The translations under genes were made by a program, and so were the position numbers. This document shows, piece after piece, positions 56,969 to 64,000 of a stretch of 64,000 bases of DNA. Origin of the DNA: Trametes villosa (lineage: Eukaryota; Basidiomycota; Agaricomycetes; Polyporales; Polyporaceae). The DNA lies in NCBI GenBank assembly GCA_002964805.2, contig PUDQ02000018.1, positions 466,455 through 530,454 on the forward strand. The letters are read 5' to 3'. How positions within the stretch are numbered: the first letter of the stretch is position 1; each line of letters begins with the position of its first letter. The notes beneath the pieces were generated by a model. That model had not been told where the DNA came from, searched no databases, and worked only from the letters and a program-made list of their open reading frames with translations.

Positions 56969-57024
56969 CGGGGCTTCTCAGGAGCGGTTACAATCCAAAG
57001 AAAGGAATGGTCAAGGAGGGGGAT
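56969..57024. other. Plavaka 5' leader cut by retrotransposon
   Basis: Short stretch between the transposase start and the LTR, ending with the GGGAT target duplication (57020-57024). Confidence 0.6.
57020..57024. repeat. Target site duplication GGGAT, left copy
   Basis: Identical to 63653-63657 on the other side of the LTR element, the 5-bp duplication expected for a Ty3/Gypsy integrase. Confidence 0.9.
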
Positions 57025-57480
57025 TGTCGTGGAGACGACTAGACGCCCTGTGTTTTTCCATATTTTTCCGCATTTTTCCTGCTTTTCTACGGCCATTCTA
57101 CGGTACTTAGCACGCACGGGACTTAGAGTTAGAGTAGATAGATCACGTGACTCATCACCTGACCCCTACCTGCAGGTTGAGTGCATTGGGCGCACAGACC
57201 ACCTCTACGTTTGTACATGTTTGGCTCTCCCTGCTTAGTATATAAGGACCCCCTGTAGCGACCCTAGCCCTCATCTTGACCTCTTGGTCTTTGGGCTAGG
57301 TAAGCCTTGTTTTGTATTCGCTCTTATGTTCTGAATGTTAACTTGGTCTTTGGGCTAGATTCGTCGTGAGAACCTAAGCTCAGGTGTCGAGAGACCTTCG
57401 TCCTCCACCCCAGGGTTAGATCGTGTTAGTTTTCTTAGTTGTGCGCAGTACCTCGTCGTGCCGGGCCTAGCTCCGCGACA
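57025..57480 (+). repeat. 5' LTR
   Basis: 456 bp, TG...CA ends. TATATAA at 57239-57245 marks the promoter; RNA is expected to start about 30 bases downstream, near 57273. Confidence 0.95.
57239..57247 (+). promoter_or_regulatory. TATA box of the LTR promoter
   Basis: TATATAAGG, about 34 bp upstream of the ATCTTGACCT at 57273-57282 that matches the primer-binding site, so the RNA probably begins there. Confidence 0.6.
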
Positions 57481-57482
57481 TT

Positions 57483-57492
57483 AGGTCAAGAT
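57483..57492 (+). promoter_or_regulatory. Primer-binding site complementary to the element's own 5' RNA end
   Basis: AGGTCAAGAT, two bases after the LTR, is the exact complement of ATCTTGACCT at 57273-57282. This is the arrangement of Tf1/sushi-type elements, which prime reverse transcription with the 5' end of their own RNA and not with a tRNA. Confidence 0.65.
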
Positions 57493-58230
57493 CCCCCACC
57501 GTGCCGGAGATCTGCCGACCAGATCCTCCCTCACACGTAAGTCCTTTCTGCTTCGTGATCACCCCCTGTGTTGGTACCCCTTGCGCACGCGCTTTGTCAC
57601 CTCGGAGTAACGGTCAGGGCGCAACCCCAGGCTTGCCGATCTTTTGATTGGTACAATACGCGGAATCTGCCTAACCCGCAGTGTAAAATCCGGTGTTGGT
57701 TGTAACGAGTGCACCTTCGGGTGTAGGAGGCAAAGAAACGCGGCAATAGGAAGCCAAGGCAGGTTACCCTTGGGCTCGTGTCCCTTGTGGTAAAAGGACA
57801 CAGCAATAGGCCGAGGAGGCTGAGCAGTCAGTGTCGGGTAGCGAAATCTGCAGATTAAGTCCCGAGATCGGGAGAGGACACCCTGGATCTTGAGTGCGCC
57901 AACAAAGTCCACGCCTACGATCGCGACGACAAGGTTGACGTCTTCCGCGACGACGAGGACCTCTGGGCAGACTGCGCTCGGTTCCCCTGTCCCAACCGTC
58001 TCTACTCCATCACCTCGCCAGAAAATCTATTCGACGACGAAATCACCCCTCGTCTCCAACCTACCTCCCTCAGCCAGATCAGCGAGTTCCTCCCGGAGTT
58101 CACCCCGCTTCCTGACACGCGGGCTCCCACACCGGCACCACCAACGCCGGCCGTTCCTACACCGGTCCCCGCATCACCGGTTCCATCACCCCACCGCACC
58201 CCTACCCCCGAACCTCCCCTGTCGACCATC
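57493..58230 (+). other. Retrotransposon leader
   Basis: Gag's frame is already open from 57859 (after TAA at 57856-57858) but has no ATG before 58231. The translated stretch looks protein-like (acidic block KVDVFRDDEDLWADC, then a Pro-rich run). Confidence 0.5.
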
Positions 58231-59439
58231 ATGTCGACAGAAGCGCTCCAAGGACTCATCGACGGGCAGGCCCACATCCAGGCCTCCCTCGCCACCCTCA
58301 CCGCGACCCTTACGGAACTAGTCCAGACCCTCACCCCGCGAGCCCCGGCGCAAGGCGAAGCAGCCGAAGACGCCGCCGGCCCAGCTCCCGCCGCCGCCCC
58401 TGCAGTCGCTTCCCCTCCCACGCGCTTCCTGGATAAGGCCATCCAGAAGCCCACCCCGTTCAAGGGAACTTCGAGCGCTGATGCGCGACGGTTCCTTGCC
58501 GCCTTCACCGCCTACGCCATGTCCACGGGGCCCCTTCTCAACGATCAGGCGGAAGGCGGCTACGTAATCAACGATCAGAAATGGATCGTCGCCGCCCTCA
58601 CCTACCTCCAGGACGAAGCCGCCATTTGGGGAACACCCTACCTCGAACTGGTCGCGGAATCCACACGCGCCAAGCGCCCCTTCCAGGACAGTTGGAGCGA
58701 GTTCCGGAAGGCTTTCAAGGCGCGATTCGAGACATCCTCTGAAGTGGTCGACGCCAAGAACGCGCTCGCCGCCTTGTGGCAGGGAAGCAAGACCCTTCCC
58801 GAGTACGCCGCCAAGTTCAAGGAAATCATGGGCCGTACCGGCTATTCGGACGCCGACCTCCGCGACCGTTTCTATGAGCACCTCGCCAGCAACATCAAGG
58901 ACCTGCTCGCTCAAACTGAGCGCAGTACCGGCACCCTCGACGACCTCATCACCGTCGCCACGGACTTCGACTTCCGTGCTCGGCAGCGCAAGGCCGAGAA
59001 GGCACGCGAACAGGGCAAGCCGTCCTCGTTCCCCCGCTTCGGCACCACCACGACCACGACCCCGACCACCCCGTTCAAAGATCCGAACGCGATGGACATC
59101 GACTCGACCCGCACCCGTGAGGCCTTCATCAAGTCAATGACAGGCAAGTGCTTCGGTTGTGGGTCGACCGCCCACAACAAGCGCGACGGCAATCACGAAC
59201 GCGACATCTGCGCGTGGTGCGGAAGGACGGGCCACCGCGAGGTGGTTTGTCAGAGCAAGTACATGGGTCAGCCGAAGAAGCAGCGCGTGGCAGCGACCGA
59301 GGAGGAGGCCCCCTCGGACACCGCAGCCGCCGCTACCGAAGCAACGGTGTCGGCCAGTCAGGTCGACATCATCGCCCAGCTCCTCGAAGGGCAGAGGCAG
59401 CTCGCCGCGCAGATCGAGGCGATGAAGCAGGCTTTTTAG
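58231..59439 (+). CDS. gag: Gag polyprotein of the chromovirus
   Basis: 402 residues from ATG 58231 (MSTEALQGLIDGQAHIQASL). Residues 70-260 carry the retrotransposon Gag core (FKGTSSADARRFLAAFTAY, SWSEFRKAFKARFE, LWQGSKTLPEYAAKF). Near residues 307-335 are nucleic-acid-binding knuckles: CFGCGSTAH followed by a canonical CAWCGRTGHREVVC (CX2CX4HX4C). Forms the particle and binds element RNA. It ends ALTTT-like at GCT TTT TAG, where Pol continues in the -1 frame. An upstream in-frame extension without ATG could add over 100 residues. Confidence 0.9.
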   Translation: MSTEALQGLIDGQAHIQASLATLTATLTELVQTLTPRAPAQGEAAEDAAGPAPAAAPAVASPPTRFLDKAIQKPTPFKGTSSADARRFLAAFTAYAMSTGPLLNDQAEGGYVINDQKWIVAALTYLQDEAAIWGTPYLELVAESTRAKRPFQDSWSEFRKAFKARFETSSEVVDAKNALAALWQGSKTLPEYAAKFKEIMGRTGYSDADLRDRFYEHLASNIKDLLAQTERSTGTLDDLITVATDFDFRARQRKAEKAREQGKPSSFPRFGTTTTTTPTTPFKDPNAMDIDSTRTREAFIKSMTGKCFGCGSTAHNKRDGNHERDICAWCGRTGHREVVCQSKYMGQPKKQRVAATEEEAPSDTAAAATEATVSASQVDIIAQLLEGQRQLAAQIEAMKQAF

Positions 59440-62400
59440 ACCGGGTGCGCGCAAAGGCTACGACGCCGACACCCGCTGGTTTACGCACGGACATCCCCTC
59501 CCCGTCTATCTATGATTCGGTCTCCTCATGTACATTCACTATACCTGAAATAGACACGACCAGTTCGCACTTCCGCATCAGTGTGAATCTCAAAGGGAGA
59601 CACCGTAACGTAAACGCAGTAGCCATGATAGATTCCGGAGCCACGGGTCTATTCATCCATCAACGCTTCATCGATCAGCATCACGTTCTGATCCACCCCC
59701 TCGCGCGAGCCATCCCCCTTCACAACATCGACGGATCACGTAACCGAGCCGGGAGCATTACCCACTTCGCACGTCTGGAACTAGGCCTCGGATCGCACAA
59801 CGAACGCACCGAGTTCCTGGTAACGGACATTGGTCCTGAGGACATCATCCTCGGACTACCCTGGCTTCGGAAGATCAATCCGCAGATAGATTGGACAAAT
59901 GGGAAGGTTGAGGTTGAAACGGATGGTCGGTCGGCGACCCCCGTGGAGGACCTCCCCCCGTTTGAGAAGATCTCGGCCAATCGGCGCCTGAGAAGGCAGT
60001 GGCAGAAGCTCGGAGTTCTGGAGGAAGCCACCGAGGAACTCTGGTGCGCCGCCGGGTTCACTTACTCCACCGAGCTCGCCGCCGAGGCCCACCGCGCTAA
60101 GCCCGCGAAGACGTTCGAAGAGATGGTACCGGAGGAGTATCGCCAATACTCCAAAGTCTTCTCGGAGCAAGAGTCTGAAAGACTACCCGAGCATAAGCCG
60201 TACGATCACACCATCGATCTGAAGCCTGACGCTCCCGAGACCCTCCGGTCCAAGGTGTATCCGATGCCGGTCAATGAGCAGGCCGAGCTGGACGCCTTCC
60301 TCGAAGAGAACCTTCGCAAAGGCTACATCACCCCGTCCAAGTCCCCCATGGCTTCCCCCGTCTTCTTTGTCAAGAAGAAGGACGGCAAGCTCCGCATGGT
60401 CCAAGACTACCGAAAGTTGAACGACATCACCGTGAAGAACCGCTATCCGCTACCCCTCGCATCCGACATCATCAATCGCCTTCGCCAATCAAAGTACTTC
60501 ACCAAGTTCGACGTTCGTTGGGGCTACAACAACGTACGGATCAAGGAAGGCGACGAATGGAAAGCGGCCTTCACTACCAACCGGGGCCTGTTCGAACCCC
60601 GCGTTATGTTCTTTGGACTGACCAACTCGCCCGCGACGTTCCAGGCCCTGATGAATTCCATCTTTGGGGATCTGATCGCAGCCGGGAAGGTAGCGGTGTA
60701 CTTGGACGACATCCTGATCTTTAGCGCAACACTTGACGAGCACCGCAGGGTCACCCACGAGGTACTGCGGCGGCTCCAAGCCCACGATCTGTTCCTCCGG
60801 CCGGAGAAGTGCGAGTTTGACCAAACCGAGATCGAGTACCTAGGACTCGTAATCCGGCAAGGCGAAGTCAGCATGGATCCCGTCAAAATCCAGGCAGTAC
60901 GCGACTGGCCCCACCCCCGCAACCTCCGCGAAGTCCGAGGCTTCATCGGCTTCGCCAACTTCTACCGTCGCTTTATCAAGGACTTCGCCAAGATCACTCG
61001 CCCCCTTCACGACCTCACCAAGAAGGATGCCCCCTGGGAATGGGGTCTTCGGCAGCGCACCGCCTTCGACAAGCTCAAGGAAGCCTTCACCACCGAACCG
61101 GTGTTGGTGACCTGGGAGCCTGAGCGGCCGACCCGGGTAGAGGTAGACGCCTCCGGGTACGCGACCGGCGGAGTTCTGCTACAGAAGCTGGAAGACGGGC
61201 TGTGGCACCCCGTGGCTTTTCGGTCCGAGTCTATGACCGAGGCGGAGCGGAACTACGAGATCTACGATCGGGAACTCATGGCCATCGTACGAGCCTTAGA
61301 AGACTGGCGCCACTTCCTGGAAGGATTACCCGAACCCTTCGAAATCATCACCGATCATCGCAACCTCGAACACTGGAAGACCGCCCAGAACCTTACCCGA
61401 CGACAGGCCCGCTGGGCGCTTTGGCTCTCTCGCTTCGATTTCACGCTCACCCACAAGCCGGGCACGGCCAACACGCAGGCCGACCCCCTGTCTCGGCTCT
61501 CGGAGCTCCAAGTCAGTGATGCCGAAGACAACCGAGATCAGATCGTGCTCAAACCAGAGCGCTTTGTGGCCATCGCCGCCGCGGCGCTTCGGGTAGAAAA
61601 CCCGCTGGATGGAAGGATCAGGGAGAGCAGTAGGAGGGAGGCGGAAGTCCTGAAGGGTTTGGAAGCCCTGCGGAAGGACGGGCCGCGGAAGCTGACGGAT
61701 GGGACATGGGAATGGGAAGAGGAGGGTGGGCTGGTGTACTACCGTGGTCGGTTGTACATCCCGCCCGAGGAAGGACTTAGGGAGGCCATCGTCCGGCAAT
61801 GCCACGATGCGCCTACGGCGGGACATCCGGGAAAGCACGGGACGCTGGAGTTGGTAAGCCGGCTGTACTGGTGGCCGGGGATCAGCGGGTTTGTCGAGAA
61901 ATACGTCCTTGGGTGTGACCGGTGCCAGCGTTACAAGGCCGCCGCGCACCCCCACGCGACACTACAGCCCCACGAAGTACCCGAAGGACCGTGGGTCGTC
62001 ATGGGCGTGGATCTCATCACGGGTCTACCCTCGTCGAAGGGGTTCAACGCCATCGCCACGTACGTCGACCTGTACAGTAAGCAAGTCCACCTGGTAGCCA
62101 CCACCGACACTGTCACCGCCGAAGGGATAGGCGAACTGCACTATCAAACCATCTTCCGGCTTCACGGTATCCCCCAGAAGATCGTGTCGGACCGAGGACC
62201 CCAGTTCGCCGCACGAGTCACCAGGGCCCTGTATAAGCGCCTTGGCATCGAAAGCGGTCTCACCACGGCGTACCACCCTATGGCAAACGGGCAGACGGAG
62301 CGAGCCAATCAGGAGGTCGAGCAATACCTCCGGATCTACTGCGACAAGCGACAGGACGACTGGGCTGACCTACTTCCCACGGCGGAGTTTGTACTCAACT

Positions 62401-63185
62401 CGCGGGTACAGACGGCGCATGGACAGACCCCATTCGAAGTCCTATACGGCTACCGACCGGACTTCACCATCCCGGCAGGACGCCCCACGCAGATCCCATC
62501 ACTCGACGCTCGGCTCACCAAGCTCCGGGAAGCACGGAAGGAGGCGGAAGCGGCACTGCGCATGAGTAAAGAGCGCATGAAGCAAGCTTACGAAGACGGC
62601 AAAAGGAAAGCCCACACGTTCAAGGTCGGCGACCGGGTCTGGCTCACGGCCAAGAACATCCACATCCATCAAGCCACGCCTAAGCTAGGACCTCGGCAGC
62701 TCGGTCCGTTCGAAGTCACTGAGCGGATCGGAGACCTCGACTACCGCTTGGCCCTTCCCCCCGCCCTCAAGCTTCATGACGTGTTCCACGTTGACCGCCT
62801 ATCCCCATGGAGGGGGAACGAGGTAAACGGACGCTTACCACCGCCACCCGAACCCGTGGAGGTGGAAGGTGAAGAAGAATACGAAGTCGATCGGATCCTG
62901 GATAGCCGCCGCTACCGTAACCAGCTACAATACCTCGTGCGCTGGAAAGGGTATGGCGAGGGCGAGGACAGCTGGGAACCGGCATCAAACCTAACCAACG
63001 CACCAGAAAAGGTAGCCGAGTTCCACAAGCGCGCGCCTAGCGCACCTCGAAAGATCCAGGCCGTCGACTTCAAGAACCTTCCATGGCAACCGCGGGTGAC
63101 CTTCACCGACGCTGCACCTCCGGACCGCGACTGGGAGGGCGGACGCTTCCCGGGCCGTGGGTCCATCAGGGACGATGGACAGTAG
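59439..63185 (+). CDS. pol: Pol polyprotein: protease, RT, RNase H, integrase, chromodomain
   Basis: About 1248 residues in the -1 frame relative to Gag; the frame is open from before 59148, overlapping Gag. The coordinate given starts at the shift site. Protease has AMIDSGATGLF near residue 64. RT has FVKKKDGKLRMVQDYRKLND and YLDD (60699-60710). RNase H shows EVDASGYATGG, DRELMAI and TDHRNLEHW. Integrase has the HHCC zinc site (HPGKHGT, GCDRCQRY), then the catalytic triad: Asp in GVDLI (62010), Asp in SDRGPQF (62190) and Glu in NGQTERANQE (62298), the last two separated by 35 residues, D,D35E. A GPFEV-type domain and a chromodomain (EVDRILDSRRYRNQL, YLVRWKGYGEGEDSWEPASN) end the protein. Chromodomains guide integration to marked chromatin in chromoviruses. 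Confidence 0.95.
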   Translation, partial: DRVRAKATTPTPAGLRTDIPSPSIYDSVSSCTFTIPEIDTTSSHFRISVNLKGRHRNVNAVAMIDSGATGLFIHQRFIDQHHVLIHPLARAIPLHNIDGSRNRAGSITHFARLELGLGSHNERTEFLVTDIGPEDIILGLPWLRKINPQIDWTNGKVEVETDGRSATPVEDLPPFEKISANRRLRRQWQKLGVLEEATEELWCAAGFTYSTELAAEAHRAKPAKTFEEMVPEEYRQYSKVFSEQESERLPEHKPYDHTIDLKPDAPETLRSKVYPMPVNEQAELDAFLEENLRKGYITPSKSPMASPVFFVKKKDGKLRMVQDYRKLNDITVKNRYPLPLASDIINRLRQSKYFTKFDVRWGYNNVRIKEGDEWKAAFTTNRGLFEPRVMFFGLTNSPATFQALMNSIFGDLIAAGKVAVYLDDILIFSATLDEHRRVTHEVLRRLQAHDLFLRPEKCEFDQTEIEYLGLVIRQGEVSMDPVKIQAVRDWPHPRNLREVRGFIGFANFYRRFIKDFAKITRPLHDLTKKDAPWEWGLRQRTAFDKLKEAFTTEPVLVTWEPERPTRVEVDASGYATGGVLLQKLEDGLWHPVAFRSESMTEAERNYEIYDRELMAIVRALEDWRHFLEGLPEPFEIITDHRNLEHWKTAQNLTRRQARWALWLSRFDFTLTHKPGTANTQADPLSRLSELQVSDAEDNRDQIVLKPERFVAIAAAALRVENPLDGRIRESSRREAEVLKGLEALRKDGPRKLTDGTWEWEEEGGLVYYRGRLYIPPEEGLREAIVRQCHDAPTAGHPGKHGTLELVSRLYWWPGISGFVEKYVLGCDRCQRYKAAAHPHATLQPHEVPEGPWVVMGVDLITGLPSSKGFNAIATYVDLYSKQVHLVATTDTVTAEGIGELHYQTIFRLHGIPQKIVSDRGPQFAARVTRALYKRLGIESGLTTAYHPMANGQTERANQEVEQYLRIYCDKRQDDWADLLPTAEFVLNSRVQTAHGQTPFEVLYGYRPDFTIPAGRPTQIPSLDARLTKLREARKEAEAALRMSKERMKQAYEDGKRKAHTFKVGDRVWLTAKNIHIHQATPKLGPRQLGPFEVTERIGDLDYRLALPPALKLHDVFHVDRLSPWRGNEVNGRLPPPPEPVEVEGEEEYEVDRILDSRRYRNQLQYLVRWKGYGEGEDSWEPASNLTNAPEKVAEFHKRAPSAPRKIQAVDFKNLPWQPRVTFTDAAPPDRDWEGGRFPGRGSIRDDGQ

Positions 63186-63193
63186 AGGGGGGG
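63182..63193 (+). promoter_or_regulatory. Polypurine tract
   Basis: GTAGAGGGGGGG lies just before the 3' LTR, the primer for plus-strand synthesis. Confidence 0.7.
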
Positions 63194-63196
63194 TAA

Positions 63197-63652
63197 TGTC
63201 GTGGAGACGACTAGACGCCCTGTGTTTTTCCATATTTTTCCGCATTTTTCCTGCTTTTCTACGGCCATTCTACGGTACTTAGCACGCACGGGACTTAGAG
63301 TTAGAGTAGATAGATCACGTGACTCATCACCTGACCCCTACCTGCAGGTTGAGTGCATTGGGCGCACAGACCACCTCTACGTTTGTACATGTTTGGCTCT
63401 CCCTGCTTAGTATATAAGGACCCCCTGTAGCGACCCTAGCCCTCATCTTGACCTCTTGGTCTTTGGGCTAGGTAAGCCTTGTTTTGTATTCGCTCTTATG
63501 TTCTGAATGTTAACTTGGTCTTTGGGCTAGATTCGTCGTGAGAACCTAAGCTCAGGTGTCGAGAGACCTTCGTCCTCCACCCCAGGGTTAGATCGTGTTA
63601 GTTTTCTTAGTTGTGCGCAGTACCTCGTCGTGCCGGGCCTAGCTCCGCGACA
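63197..63652 (+). repeat. 3' LTR
   Basis: 456 bp; by eye identical to 57025-57480. Followed by GGGAT. Confidence 0.95.
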
Positions 63653-64000
63653 GGGATGGGGCAAAGGAGAGACTCCCGCTGAGTTATATACTACGGGCAT
63701 TCGAATAAAAGCGCTCCGCCACGCAGCCAGAATCACCGACGGAGCGTCTGAAAAGAGCGGGCTCTCATTTCACATTGGGCCGCGCAGGGGTTCTAGCGAC
63801 ATGCGGCACCGTCGCTCTTTGGCGGATATGAACTACTCAAGAACTTGTGCGTCAGTCGCGCAGCACCGTGACGCCCATTTGCGATCGCAAATAAATTCCT
63901 CGTTTAGTCCCGGTGTCGAAGAGACGCGAGAATCGCAGAGAGGGGGCCTCAAAGCAGAATGGACGGTAATGAAAGCCGCATGGAGAACCTGCAGAGCGCA
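63653..64000. other. Flank beyond the retrotransposon, probably Plavaka 5' region
   Basis: Begins with the right GGGAT copy (63653-63657). This DNA was contiguous with 56969-57024 before the retrotransposon arrived, so it should hold the original upstream region and perhaps the terminus of the Plavaka element. No coding region seen. Confidence 0.5.

Larger units (their letters stand above)
57025..63652 (+). mobile_element. Complete Ty3/Gypsy chromovirus LTR retrotransposon
   Basis: 6628 bp with 456-bp LTRs starting TGTCG and ending CGACA, flanked by GGGAT. It holds Gag (58231-59439), Pol (59439-63185, protease, reverse transcriptase, RNase H, integrase, chromodomain), a self-complementary primer-binding site and a polypurine tract. 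The two LTRs look identical by eye over their full length and the frames are open, so the insertion is recent and the element potentially active. It is nested beside the Plavaka transposase. Confidence 0.95.

Noticed and set aside
1..64000. tRNA, rRNA or CRISPR features
   Set aside because: No B-box with matching cloverleaf was recognised, no rRNA sequence, and CRISPR arrays are not expected in a fungus; the 19-bp array at 50192 has no spacers.

Overview
This window is nuclear DNA of a basidiomycete fungus, most likely an agaricomycete (mushroom or polypore type). It is GC-rich. Its genes are split by many 40-70 bp GT-AG introns. It carries FunK1 kinases, an alcohol-oxidase-type GMC enzyme, and KDZ and Plavaka DNA transposons, all typical of Agaricomycetes. 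Gene models were read by eye from conserved protein blocks and splice signals, so individual splice sites may be off by a few bases.

Layout. 1-6667: a FunK1 kinase gene (minus strand) cut in two by a 6.4-kb DNA transposon (204-6595) with inverted ends, TA target duplication and subterminal repeats. The transposon carries one large gene that appears to join a Ulp1-like protease, a Zn-ribbon-like cluster and a P-element-like transposase. 7163-13780: two more FunK1 genes in tandem. 14151-22122: a conserved housekeeping block, the ribosome-biogenesis GTPase BMS1 (minus, with one unusual 621-bp intron) and, divergently, a Cep57/Ppc89-like spindle-pole-body protein. 22574-24974: a divergent pair of small secreted Thr/Ser-rich proteins. 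26052-28696: an intact alcohol oxidase-like GMC oxidoreductase, facing the 3' remnant of an epoxide hydrolase (28911-29292).

29294-50657 looks like one 21.4-kb KDZ-type DNA transposon. It has related inverted ends, a KDZ transposase with CxC2-type cysteine cluster (minus strand), and a set of plus-strand accessory genes of unknown function. Tandem repeats lie close to its right end. The epoxide hydrolase stops exactly at its left end, and the missing half is not on the other side.

50658-52767 shows no convincing gene. 52768-56968 is a Plavaka (CACTA-like) transposase, minus strand. About 55 bp upstream of its start codon sits a complete, apparently young Ty3/Gypsy chromovirus (57025-63652): two 456-bp LTRs that look identical, a GGGAT target duplication, Gag and Pol in overlapping frames, D,D35E integrase, a chromodomain, and a primer-binding site that matches its own 5' RNA end (self-priming, Tf1/sushi style).

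Overall: a small conserved core (BMS1, Cep57-like, alcohol oxidase, secreted pair, FunK1 kinases) embedded in four different mobile elements. One sits inside a kinase gene, one sits against a truncated hydrolase, and one is nested in another. The first transposon and the KDZ element with its accessory genes are the parts most likely to hold undescribed biology.
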